64,000 bases of DNA from Labyrinthula sp. Ha (lineage: Eukaryota > Sar > Bigyra > Labyrinthulida > Labyrinthulaceae): the NCBI GenBank assembly GCA_015227615.1, contig JAALGZ010000016.1, positions 372,001 through 436,000 of the forward strand, read 5' to 3'. Made by a program: the position numbers and the translations under genes. The notes under the pieces were generated by a model. That model was given only the letters and a program-made list of their open reading frames with translations. It searched no databases and was not told the DNA's origin. Of the stretch, positions 47,601 to 57,120 are shown piece after piece (position 1 is the stretch's first letter; every line of letters begins with the position of its first letter).

Positions 47601-50600
47601 TAATATATACAGGGGTTGAGTAGAGTATTTAAGAGTGGGTATTTTGTTTTTTTCTCAATTGCGCAATTATATAATACTAGAGCAAAGAGAAAATCAATAT
47701 AGAAAGCTTTAGTTGGCATTGACATTAGTTTTGGTTTTAAAAATATAATACGTGTAAAGGCTAAGCTTCGTGGGTAGATATGGCAATGTGTCAAAGGTTT
47801 TAAGACCTCACAGTTAACGCTTAACGATAAGAATCTAAGAAATCTCTATCCTTCTGGGAAGTTAGTGTAAGTGTTCTCAATAAGTAATATATTTAAATTT
47901 ACGGGGGAAAATTTGGACAATGGGATATTGTCAAAGAAAAGTCTGGTATTGCACTTTAAGAGCTGCTTACTTTCACCAATTGATTAAGCCAAGAATGCAA
48001 TGAAATGCTTCTATATGCTAATATAGACACCAATTTAGGTATTAAAGTTACCGTAAACATAAAAATAGTCAAATATATGCTCGCGTAATGGATTATATTC
48101 CGGTGGCGCATATGAAAGCTGGTCAGCAGTTACGAGGAAGTAGTGTCAACCCAGGACAGGAAAACACAATCTGCAATGCCTATAGATAAAAATATACAGC
48201 TTGCAGGAAAGTTCGGTTATAGTAAATCAGTCCTTGCAAACTTAATTTCCACTGAAGCATCTAGTTCTGAGAGTATTCGAATTCTTAGAGCACGATATAG
48301 AGTAAGTTATTGGCGATGATATTGAGCTATATTACTAATTGAAAAAAATGAGTACAAATAAACATGTATCATAGTTTGCTAAACGATGAAAGGGGTATGA
48401 TCCCTTATACAATAGAAAGCTAATATTTTATTTCTAGTTTTTATTCTGAACAACTATGGCAGAAACGATCAGGAATCCAAAACCAGAAAACCATTTTTAG
48501 TCTCCATAGAAGTATACCATATAAACAGATACTATATTTTGAGCAATTCTTAACTAATATCTTATATATTATAAGAAAAAGGAATTATATAGCACCACAT
48601 ATTTCTTCAGTAGTCGGTGAATATAAGCTCTTCCTTTGAGATTCTTATTTTGCTATCCACTTAATATGGGACCATACAGTGTAACACCTATTAACCAGTT
48701 AGTGCCACTAGATAGTTCCTCTCTTTTCTTAAATTCCTTTTAATTATGTTCTACATTATTTATCAATCATCTCCTCTATAAAGATTGCTGTTTTGGTCTG
48801 GCAAAAGAGTCCCAAATTGCACTTCATATATAGCGCTCATGTGCGATTGCGCCATTATCTAAGTTTACGTCCTTAAGGCCACTGGATCTTGGCCTATCTA
48901 TTTTCAGAATTTTCGACTAGTTAAATATGCTTCCGACGATACACAGTACCATATCCCCGTATCATATAGCTGACTTTTGTATTAACTGTCCCATAGCGCA
49001 CTATCCTTGCAATTCAACAAAACTGATATTTCTAGCATGTGTATTTTATTGAGAACAAACAATTGCAAGGTCTATCTACATACATACCCTTGTTGACCTT
49101 ACATTGCGACAAAACTCTATAAAGATGCTAACTTTATTGCACAGTTGTGTACATCATGCTTGATATTCAGAAAAGCAAATAATAGGGCCGTTACGAAATA
49201 ATTTATTTGGACAGTAAACAGAATACTTATTAATTTCTTCATAGGGCATAGCAACTTGAAACAAATCCTGCTGATGTACATAAAATGGAACCGAAAAAAA
49301 ATAATACACTATTTTAAACTCTTCATAATTTTAACAATCTTTTAGATTAATCTCTTATAATGTTATTTATTTCAGAGATAAACGGCGTCAAATAGCTGTT
49401 GCTTGAAAGTAAGCATTTCATATAAAGATGTTATTATAGAGTTGAGAACTTAAACCGCTGAATATAGCTATCTTGAATGATGCTTCCTTAAGAACTACAA
49501 TTTTGATGATATATACCTTGCCCAATATGTTGCGCGAGCTAATGTTTTTGAACCTTTCAAGTTTTCCCGATGTGCTTAAAATTATTCTTATTAATATTAT
49601 ATTTCACTATGTTGGTATCGAGTAGTGTTATGAAAGTAGGAGCTAAGTAGTATACCACAGAAATATGATCAACAGAATCCTTGGTTCCCAGTTACAAGAA
49701 AAAAAACTCCAATATGACTTTTACTAAAAAGTTTAATAATACATATATAAGAAATAGCAATTGAGATGTTTAGAATATCAGCAAAAAATATATGGATCAG
49801 TATTATAGTCTGCACCCCAAGAACTTATTTAATGTGGATTCTTGACTTCCAGGTCCTACAAACTTGATACATACTTGACAAATGGTAGTAATGTATTAGA
49901 TGACTATTTAAGATTCTTAATTTGTAGCTTAAAGTAGAAAAAATAGCAACTTTGTGGCAGTGCCAAATAGCTCAATTAATGAAAAGTAGAAGGGGCCTAT
50001 CATATGGTTAGCAATAATAATTGTGGGCTCCAGAATAGTTATAATAATACGGATATTTAAATTGCTAAGTTGAAATAGCTATAAAAGAAGGATTTTCAAA
50101 GTATCATTTCTATTATATGGCGAGTTAAGTATTGTTCTACAAAACAGTTCAAGAATATTTCTCATTTTTGCCGAATCTTGGATAGCTACACAAAAGCTAA
50201 GTGGCGCTGCTAAATTAAATGTTAAGCCGATGAATTAGTTAAGACCTATAATTAAATAGATAGGCTTAATTGACTGAGATCAGTGCCAAAGCTGGTATAA
50301 GAACTAAACATTTTAATTCTTGCACTTTGCAGAAAATACAGTGAACCGAATATTCTATGCATGGTTCTGTATTCCGAACCTAGAGCACAAGTAAAAAACG
50401 TTCATAAAAGTGACATATTTCAAAATATTATTTTCTAAAGCTAAGAAACTAATTCAAGAATGCACGATATCTACAACTAATTGTTCATCTCAGTTCAAGC
50501 GTAAGAGTTTGCAAAAGCATGACTGCAATCATGTTGGCCGCCATACCATGCGATGAAAGATATAAACAGCCGCTTTCAAAAAAAATAAACAAACTTCAAT

Positions 50601-50649
50601 GATATCCGATGGCCCTGAAAATCACAAAGTTATTAAGTAAATAGTTTGA
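44656..50649. other. Gene desert
   Basis: About 6 kb without a supported gene. The longest open frame is 88 codons (45497-45763). An ATG-less 74-codon frame at 47314-47535 looks protein-like but is unproven. Short palindromes around TTACCGGTAA lie at 44720-44765. Confidence 0.4.
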
Positions 50650-50728
50650 TTGAAATCTAAATTAGAGAAAGATAAGATAGAGAAGTTCCGTATCTATGCA
50701 TCATTCTTCACACGTATTAACAAGATGA

Positions 50729-51752
50729 AAAGGGGTTCTTTATGAAATCGGACTTTGCAGTGCAAAGAAAAGAAAGGCAAACCCTTGCCCTTTGAGAAAA
50801 TATTTGTTATTGTTGTTGAAACCTAATTAGGTAGTGGATCATATGGAAGAGGATCAATTATCATTCTAAAAAAATTCATAGGAAGCTAAAATAGATTAAT
50901 TCAAGATTATGGAAAATTCATTTAATATTAAGAAGCTGCAGAAGTTATGTTAAGATGACTGTGTATTATAATTGGACCTTAATACTTTTTAGCTTTGGGA
51001 AAATCGTAATATCTATGCATTGACCAATCATGATACATCTAATTTGAGAAAGTCTCTATTTATACAAGATTTGTATAAGAAATATTTGTTAAAAAAACTT
51101 TGGAAAACTCAGTAACTGGAACTATCTGTCCCGGCATATGAAGCCACAAATGAACTGTTTATGGAATTGATGAAGCGATTTCCTGGTAAATTTGTTGAAC
51201 TAGTGTATGATGTTAAATAGAATAGTAAATACTTTCCTTTTATAATGAAATAGAAGGTGTAGCAAAAATTTGAAAGGAAATGGAAAAAAGCAATGATTCT
51301 AAGATAAATTTATAGACCACCATATTTTCTGATGTAGTCACACAAAGAAAGGATGTTGGAGATAAGACATCTCTTAGCGAAAGAGTTTATTGATCATGGT
51401 TAACAAATATTTGTTTAGGATATGACATAATGGATGTTTATTTGTGGAAGTTCAATTACTTGGAACACTTTGATACTAGATCACAATTTTATGTAGAGGC
51501 GGTGAAAAAAGGAATGGAGCAAAAGATCTGTAGTTTAAAATTTCCTTAATGAATGAGAAAGATAATATAATTGCATAACTATGTTGTTAAATTTTCAAAA
51601 ATAGCTTGTCTTCAAATAAAGTTTTCAAGTTTACACAGGAATAAGGAAAAATAATTCTGAATAACGAAGAAAATCACGAATTTAGGGAAAACTTGGGAAA
51701 CTGTGGCTAAAGGGTTATGGATTATGAAGATAACGAAATGTAAAAGTAATGA
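50729..51752 (+). pseudogene. Second coding-like region tolerant of TAA/TAG, weak
   Basis: Plus-strand frames here lack TGA for about 250 codons and then continue in overlapping frames. They show a purine-first codon pattern and protein-like strings such as AYEATNELFMELMKRFPGK and EVRHLL-like helical text. Unlike the 36-kb stretch, TAA/TAG are as common as in random AT-rich DNA (about one in fifteen codons), so chance is harder to exclude. No family recognised. It could be a decayed gene, a gene from an organism with reassigned stops, or coincidence. Confidence 0.25.
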
Positions 51753-52395
51753 CCTCATTGTTCTTATATCCTGCGTAAAAAAAACTATAAAAATGATTAA
51801 TAGCCTCTTCTCAGAGGAATTTGTGGTAGAGCTGTGAGGAAGACAACCTGATAGGAATGAACAAACAAACGAATAAACTGTAATTAAACTTAAAACCTTC
51901 TTTTCTTTCCACAAGACTCTCTTCATGGCGACGTACATATATAAATAAGAACTAAAAAAACTCACTTTCGATAAAGCAAACACTAGAGAGCTATAACGAA
52001 GATGGCCACGACTCCATTACGAAGTAAGATAAACCTAATATTAAAACTATGTTGCTATTTCATAGTAACTACCTCTAAACGCTCATTGAACTCTGTACAG
52101 GATTTCATATAAGTTGTTCTGATGGTAATGTGTGTGTTTCTCCTTTTTCCATAAAACACAACCATCATTCCCATCCAAAGTATTACAAATGTGCCTAAGA
52201 GTACATGTAACAGACTTTTTGGTTGAAATTGTTAGTTAAGGCAGGACGAAGAATTGGTTCAGTCTATGAACTTCCAGTTACTATACCATTAGACAACAAG
52301 AACCTAAGATGCTTAAATGAATATAAAACTGAAAAAGATTAAATATTTGAACCTGGTATTGCAACGTAAAAAAATAACAAAGCCCTGAAAAGGCT
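51753..52395. other. Gene-free stretch
   Basis: About 640 bp before the 3' end of the DUF2855 gene. The 123-codon minus frame at 51612-51983 lies opposite coding-like plus-strand sequence and is not called. Confidence 0.35.
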
Positions 52396-53529
52396 TTACA
52401 ACTTTGCCACGCTTGATCCTTCTTCAGGATGGCAAATCAATGCGATCTTAGGGTTTACTTTTCCATCAGCAAGTTCAACATAGTTTTGCATAATGTCATG
52501 AATTCCATGGATGTGCTCAATTTCAATTAGCCTCTGCTGCTCAACTAGTCCAATAAACTTGTTCCATGAATCATCAATTCGCGTCCATAATTCCGATGGA
52601 CTCCATTCTTTAGTTCTAAGTTGAATCTGAGAAGGTGCAAAAAAGAAAATAGGTTTCAAAAATTCAAATCCTGGAACTTTTTTTCTTCCACTATCCCAAT
52701 GCGTGTTTCCAATAGCACATATATATTTCAACTCATCCTTCAAAAATAAATTTATATCCTGCAGTAATACTCTATTACCAGACATATCAAAAATAGTACT
52801 TCCATTCTCTTTACTTAATTTCTCTATGTTTCCATAATCTAGAACTTCATCATACAAACCTAAGTTTTCTACAAACTCAACATTGGATCTAGAGGTTAAT
52901 CCAATAACTTTGCAATCAGAAAATTCTCCCTTGTTCTTGAGCTCTTGGAGCTCAAATGCCATTCCAAATGATGTCTTGCTGCTTGCCGATGTGATAATTA
53001 TATTCTGTCCGTTAAAATTATTATTGTAGAGACAAAAATCAGCCAGAAGCCAAGAGGTTATATATAGTGGTCTGAGAATAGATATAAGCTCTTCGTGTTT
53101 TTTTGAATAAAATCCAACATTTTCTTCGCAAATAGTGTATGAGTTATATACAGGAGGTAGATTTCTTCTGTGCTCTCGTCCATCATCAAAACTTCTAGCA
53201 GAGATATTGGTAGGATTCAGGACTAAATGACTGCTCATGGGAAAATATCCATATATTTTTGTTCCAACAGGTATCTTTTCTTGCTTTGAAGCAACAACAT
53301 CTGCAAATCCCCATACTGGCACAATTGCAGAGGCCTGATCCGAGGTAGGGAAGAATTCAAAGTAGCTTAGTGACTCACCAGCATTTGCATAAGATATTAC
53401 GTTTGCGGTAAGAGCATATTTATCTATTTTTACAAGAATATGATTAGTTTCAAGAGTTTTTGAAGTAGGAACCGGAGATTGTTGTAATTTTACTGAGGTT
53501 ATCTTTTTTCTTTCAATAACTAAGTCCAT
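52396..53529 (-). CDS. DUF2855 family protein, intact copy
   Basis: A 377-residue intronless frame. The N-terminal ~110 residues (ILVKIDKYALTANVISYA...VWGFADVVAS...GTKIYGYFPMSSHLVL) look like the GroES-like half of medium-chain dehydrogenases. The middle has NIIITSASSKTSFG (about 175-190) in the place of the nucleotide-binding loop of the Rossmann half, then VIGLTSRSNVEFVENLGLYDEVLDY, the typical pattern after it. No zinc ligands of alcohol dehydrogenases are evident. Members occur in fungi and bacteria; substrate unknown, though an NADPH-dependent reductase role is often supposed. The gene is divergent from the SUN gene and parallel to its frameshifted paralogue 7.8 kb away, with which it shares near-identical tracts in a ~80% identical background. 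Confidence 0.85.
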   Translation of the reverse strand: MDLVIERKKITSVKLQQSPVPTSKTLETNHILVKIDKYALTANVISYANAGESLSYFEFFPTSDQASAIVPVWGFADVVASKQEKIPVGTKIYGYFPMSSHLVLNPTNISARSFDDGREHRRNLPPVYNSYTICEENVGFYSKKHEELISILRPLYITSWLLADFCLYNNNFNGQNIIITSASSKTSFGMAFELQELKNKGEFSDCKVIGLTSRSNVEFVENLGLYDEVLDYGNIEKLSKENGSTIFDMSGNRVLLQDINLFLKDELKYICAIGNTHWDSGRKKVPGFEFLKPIFFFAPSQIQLRTKEWSPSELWTRIDDSWNKFIGLVEQQRLIEIEHIHGIHDIMQNYVELADGKVNPKIALICHPEEGSSVAKL

Positions 53530-53545
53530 CTTTATCTTTCAATTT

Positions 53546-53609
53546 CATTGGTTGAATTCACCAATGGGTTCTCGCTATGTTATAGAATTGATTGGTGGAA
53601 CTAGCCAAT
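53546..53609. promoter_or_regulatory. Divergent promoter with two paired CCAAT elements
   Basis: Between the DUF2855 start (53529) and the SUN gene are CATTGGT-n7-ACCAATG (53546-53566) and ATTGG-n9-CCAAT (53591-53609). Both are inverted CCAAT pairs. The layout resembles the pair upstream of the other DUF2855 copy. CCAAT is the binding site of the NF-Y/HAP complex; function here is inferred. Confidence 0.45.
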
Positions 53610-53664
53610 GAAATCAGAATGTTTTGGGGAAATTGGTTTTCGTTTACTGAGGACGAAGAAAAGA

Positions 53665-54501
53665 ATGCGAGCAAAGATAGAACTGCTCTGGTTTATATGG
53701 GTATTATTTTTCATTGAAAAAAGGTGTTGCCAAGACTCTACGACTAATGTTTTTGACTTTTCTTCAAAAGGAAACGAGCTCCTTAATGGCTTATCAGTTG
53801 CAAATGATAACATATACATGTTAAAAGAAGATCAACAAAACAAACAAGCGAGAAACTTTGAAGGCATTGCAGAGAAAGCTCTTCAATTGAAGGAACACTT
53901 TGAAAAAATGAATAATGAGAAGGAAATTTGCGAAAAGCAGAACTTTAGGCTGTTGAAATCCCTGGAAGAAAAACCGCAGGAAGTTCATTATTATAAAGCA
54001 ACATCTAAGCTCAGTGTTGTAGTAGAAGAGTCTTCCAAGGCTACCAGGATGAAAACAAAATTAAACTCTTACTCGGATGCACTGTTTAGTTTTGCTTTTG
54101 AGTACAAACTCTGGATACTATCGATATTGTTTAAGGAAGATGAACTGAAGAACAACTATCTAAACTCACCAAGAAACATTATTATTCCAGGAAAAAGTTG
54201 GACGTGTTATAATAATGAGGAATCTTGCTTTTTGGTGATTGAAAGCACAGATCTACCTGAAGCAAATGAGATTCACCTAGAGTTGAACAAAAATTCAATT
54301 ATTCCGCAGGACATATCTCTTTCTCTAGTTCAAAATGAAACATCTGTTTATCCAATTGGAGAGTTCTCCTACCTAGAGAACAAGAATTATTTCCTCAACC
54401 TTCCGGAAAATATTGAATATAGCTCAATACGAATTAAAATAGATATACATAAAACATCTCCAAATGATTTTATCACGGTTCAATCAGTGCAGGTTAAATA
54501 A
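53665..54501 (+). CDS. SUN-domain protein with N-terminal signal or anchor segment
   Basis: The frame opens at 53608, but I favour the ATG at 53665 (MRAKIELLWFIWVLFF), because a basic start and hydrophobic core fit a signal peptide or anchor; either start is possible. The middle (about residues 50-130) is charged and predicted coiled coil (KALQLKEHFEKMNNEKEICEK...). The last ~110 residues match a SUN (Sad1/UNC-84) domain: PGKSW near its start, C...FLVIE, then IHLELNKNSIIPQDISL, PIGEFSY and a terminal FITVQSVQVK that mirrors LYRFRVHG. SUN domains bind KASH peptides in the nuclear-envelope lumen or act in ER protein quality control (SLP1-like). Length is short, about 278 residues, with no nucleoplasmic N-terminal domain. 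The call rests on pattern recognition and is fairly confident. Confidence 0.65.
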   Translation: MRAKIELLWFIWVLFFIEKRCCQDSTTNVFDFSSKGNELLNGLSVANDNIYMLKEDQQNKQARNFEGIAEKALQLKEHFEKMNNEKEICEKQNFRLLKSLEEKPQEVHYYKATSKLSVVVEESSKATRMKTKLNSYSDALFSFAFEYKLWILSILFKEDELKNNYLNSPRNIIIPGKSWTCYNNEESCFLVIESTDLPEANEIHLELNKNSIIPQDISLSLVQNETSVYPIGEFSYLENKNYFLNLPENIEYSSIRIKIDIHKTSPNDFITVQSVQVK

Positions 54502-54699
54502 TTTGATTTTCTTAATTTCTTGTGCATTATTTTCTATTTAACCTTCAACATAGTTTTTTAATTGAATTATACTCATTTTTCTTAAACTCGATCCAAAATT
54601 ATTTTGGGAAATCAATAAAAGCTAATTTTGTAATAGGTGCAGAAGTTTACCGTTTAAACTTTGAAAAGATATTAAGAAAACGAAAAAGAGAAAAAAAAG

Positions 54700-56136
54700 A
54701 TGTCTAGAGAAAAATGGCGTACGTCTTTAGTTGATTTCGCAGATAAGATTAGCTCTGAAGTTACATATGAGGAATCTGCGCAGATTCTCCGGGAGTTAGT
54801 TCAGAAGAAGTTACTTCTTTTTACAGACATGCGGGACCATCCCGACAAATTTTTTGAGGCGCATAGACTGCTGCTGAGTCCTAATAGGAGGCTCAGAGGT
54901 CCTGGATTTGGAATTAGGTTCACAGTCCAGTTTAATTTGTTTGCTGGAAGTATCCTTGGTCTGGGAAGTAAAGAGCAGATAAAGTTGTTGGATGAGTTTC
55001 AAGAGCAAGGAAGATTAGGCTGCTTTTGTTTAACAGAGAAGATGGCAGGAGTTAACTCTGGATTAGTAGTAAATACTACAGCGGAATGGGTTGAATCTGA
55101 AAGCTGCTTCGTAATTAACTGTCCCAATGAAGGAGCTGAGAAGAACTGGATTAGTCAAGGGCTAACAGCAAGTAAAGCAGTGGTGATTGCAGACCTGATC
55201 TTAAAGGGGAAGCATTATGGTCCACATGGATTTGTTGTTGATTTGAGAGATAAAGAGTTTGGAACGCCAGTAAAAGGTGTATCAATGGAAGATATGGGAA
55301 AGAAAACTACTGGAAATGATCTTGACAATGCTAGGATTAAGTTCAGTAACCTAAAGGTACCAAAATCAGCCTTATTAAGCCGTTTTGCCGAAATAAGGAA
55401 TGGAGAATATTTTCAACCTACTAAAGAGAAGATGAGGTTAGAAGTAATTGGGCAGAGACTGCTAACTGGCAGATTGGCTATTGCTCAAGCTGGTTTGGTG
55501 TTCTGCAAAGGTATTTATAACAAAGCTTATGAATATGCCTCCAACAGGCAAATCTGGTCACCGAATCCAAAGGATAAGATGTTTCTCGCTCAATTGCCAC
55601 ATTTGTCTAGCCTCTTCGAAGAGGCTGAGGGGAGAATACTTGTTCTCGAGAACTACACACAAAAGGTTGAGAAAGAGCTCTCTAATGTGCTGATTAACAG
55701 CTCTATTCCAAGTACGGCTTTGGTTGAGAGAATTGCAGCTGCCAAGATCGCCTGTATCGATGGAAGTATTAATCTTTGTTTCAGGTTAAAGCAAGAAGTC
55801 GGAAGTTATGGGTTAATGGATGGTTCTGGGTTTGAACACATTGATTTCTTGCAGTGCTGTAAATTCGCAGAAGGTGATTCTAGGATTCTTTCCCAAAAAA
55901 TTGCAAGAGACACCTTCAAAGTTTTTTCAAAAGGAAAAGATGTTGGTGGAGAAAAAATTAAATCTGCATGCGTTGAGCTACAGAAGGCGCTTGTTGCAAG
56001 TGGGTTAGTCAAGAAAGATTTTCTCCAGGCTTGGAACCTGAGCTATAAAGAGGTTTATGCGCTCACAGAAACTGTGATTGAAGGGCACGTTAGTACTCTG
56101 ACTGGAAAAGATTATGTCTTGAGAGCCAAATTGTGA
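54700..56136 (+). CDS. Acyl-CoA oxidase/dehydrogenase family enzyme, peroxisomal (PTS1)
   Basis: A flavoenzyme of the acyl-CoA oxidase/dehydrogenase fold that would desaturate acyl-CoA at the alpha-beta position. The 478-residue frame starts MSREKW. The FAD/substrate region shows GCFCLTEKMAGVNSG (about 107-121) in the place of the oxidase GCYAQTEMGHG(S/T)N motif. It is followed by FVINCPNEGAEKNWISQG (about 137-154), like FVINSP...KWWPG...G, and YGPHGFVVDLRD. The C-terminal helical domain carries EVGSYGLMDGSGFEH. The last three residues, AKL, form a peroxisomal targeting signal type 1. It is shorter than classic acyl-CoA oxidases (about 650 or more), lacking most of the second C-terminal domain. 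It may be a divergent oxidase or a peroxisomal dehydrogenase. It follows the SUN gene on the same strand by about 200 bp. Confidence 0.8.
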   Translation: MSREKWRTSLVDFADKISSEVTYEESAQILRELVQKKLLLFTDMRDHPDKFFEAHRLLLSPNRRLRGPGFGIRFTVQFNLFAGSILGLGSKEQIKLLDEFQEQGRLGCFCLTEKMAGVNSGLVVNTTAEWVESESCFVINCPNEGAEKNWISQGLTASKAVVIADLILKGKHYGPHGFVVDLRDKEFGTPVKGVSMEDMGKKTTGNDLDNARIKFSNLKVPKSALLSRFAEIRNGEYFQPTKEKMRLEVIGQRLLTGRLAIAQAGLVFCKGIYNKAYEYASNRQIWSPNPKDKMFLAQLPHLSSLFEEAEGRILVLENYTQKVEKELSNVLINSSIPSTALVERIAAAKIACIDGSINLCFRLKQEVGSYGLMDGSGFEHIDFLQCCKFAEGDSRILSQKIARDTFKVFSKGKDVGGEKIKSACVELQKALVASGLVKKDFLQAWNLSYKEVYALTETVIEGHVSTLTGKDYVLRAKL

Positions 56137-56442
56137 TTTTATTTTGCGTAAACCAAAACATTTCATTAATATTTATTTTGATTTCTCTTTTCCTTTCACT
56201 ATGTTTTAGTATTACTAAACTCTTATTGATATTTTAAAAGATAAAGAAAAGTAGTCAAAGCACAATAAGGCAATATCAGAAACAAAATACGGAACTTCTT
56301 TGACAAACCGGGAACAAACGAAACATAAATTTATGCTCGGGGCAACTTGACAGATAAACACTTGTTGTGAAACGAGAATTTTAATAAAAAGAGTTCTTTC
56401 TTTGCAAGATATCAGTCAAAAGCAAGAGTCTTGAAAATATAA

Positions 56443-57120
56443 ATGAACGGGATAATATCTTGCCTGGAATCTGTGAAAGAGTTAGGAATTCTTCTACTCT
56501 TCTTACCAGCTGAAACAAAGATGCGCCAAAAACTATTTGAAATATGTGATGAGCATCTTCCTTCAGCTGATGAAATTCTATGTGTTATAATCCCTTCTTC
56601 TCGTTCATTTATTCATTTACATTACTCTATTATTTCTCTATTCACTTATTATCTAGTTACTGCAATACAATCAAAAGTTCAAACTTTCTTTCTAGGGAGT
56701 AAAACTAGAGTTCATGAAAAATTAGGTGCTGGATTAATGCTTTTTACTCTTTTTATATTTTTACTTTATTATTATATAATTCCTTTAATTTTAGCCATTT
56801 TTTTTTATTTTACTGCTTTCTGCGCAGTATTTACTGATCACAATTTGAAGAATCTACATCTTACTTGTCTTTCTGCTCGGTATTTGATCTCTGAAAAAGG
56901 TGTTTTAAAACAGGAGATTTTTCAGGGACTTCAGAGAAGGGAAGAAATTAGTTTCATGTATTGGCGAGATTTAGAAATGGTTACAACTGCAGAGTCACAG
57001 AAAATTTGTGTTGGGCTGAAGAATCGTCTTAATTATCAGATGTTTGCTTTTCTTTTCTCAACTAATCTTGATGAAGTGAGACAAATTGTAGTAGAGCAAC
57101 TAAAGAGAGCAGAAGAGTAA
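56443..57120 (+). CDS. Membrane protein of unknown function, 225 residues
   Basis: A single frame ending TAA. The N-terminal ~50 residues are soluble (SCLESVKELGILLLFLP...DEHLPSADEI). Hydrophobic segments lie at about 56-78 and 95-135, the second long enough for two helices in a hairpin. The C-terminal ~85 residues (RYLISEKGVLKQEIFQGLQRREEISFMYWRDLEMV...) are soluble and beta-rich in feel; TM segments followed by 'RYLISEKGV' and 'ISFMYWRDLEMV' recall the bacterial-type PH (bPH2) layout, but I am not sure. No signal peptide is evident. It follows the acyl-CoA oxidase-like gene by 306 bp on the same strand. Function is not inferred. Confidence 0.6.
   Translation: MNGIISCLESVKELGILLLFLPAETKMRQKLFEICDEHLPSADEILCVIIPSSRSFIHLHYSIISLFTYYLVTAIQSKVQTFFLGSKTRVHEKLGAGLMLFTLFIFLLYYYIIPLILAIFFYFTAFCAVFTDHNLKNLHLTCLSARYLISEKGVLKQEIFQGLQRREEISFMYWRDLEMVTTAESQKICVGLKNRLNYQMFAFLFSTNLDEVRQIVVEQLKRAEE

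Noticed and set aside
51612-51983. 123-codon minus-strand open frame
   Set aside because: About one frame of this length is expected by chance in 64 kb of such AT content; the hydrophobic Phe/Ile-rich text looks like the shadow of A-rich plus-strand sequence.
54522-54707. 61-codon frame between the SUN and acyl-CoA oxidase-like genes
   Set aside because: Hydrophobic/basic AT-rich text without motif, running into the next gene's start region; likely untranslated spacer.
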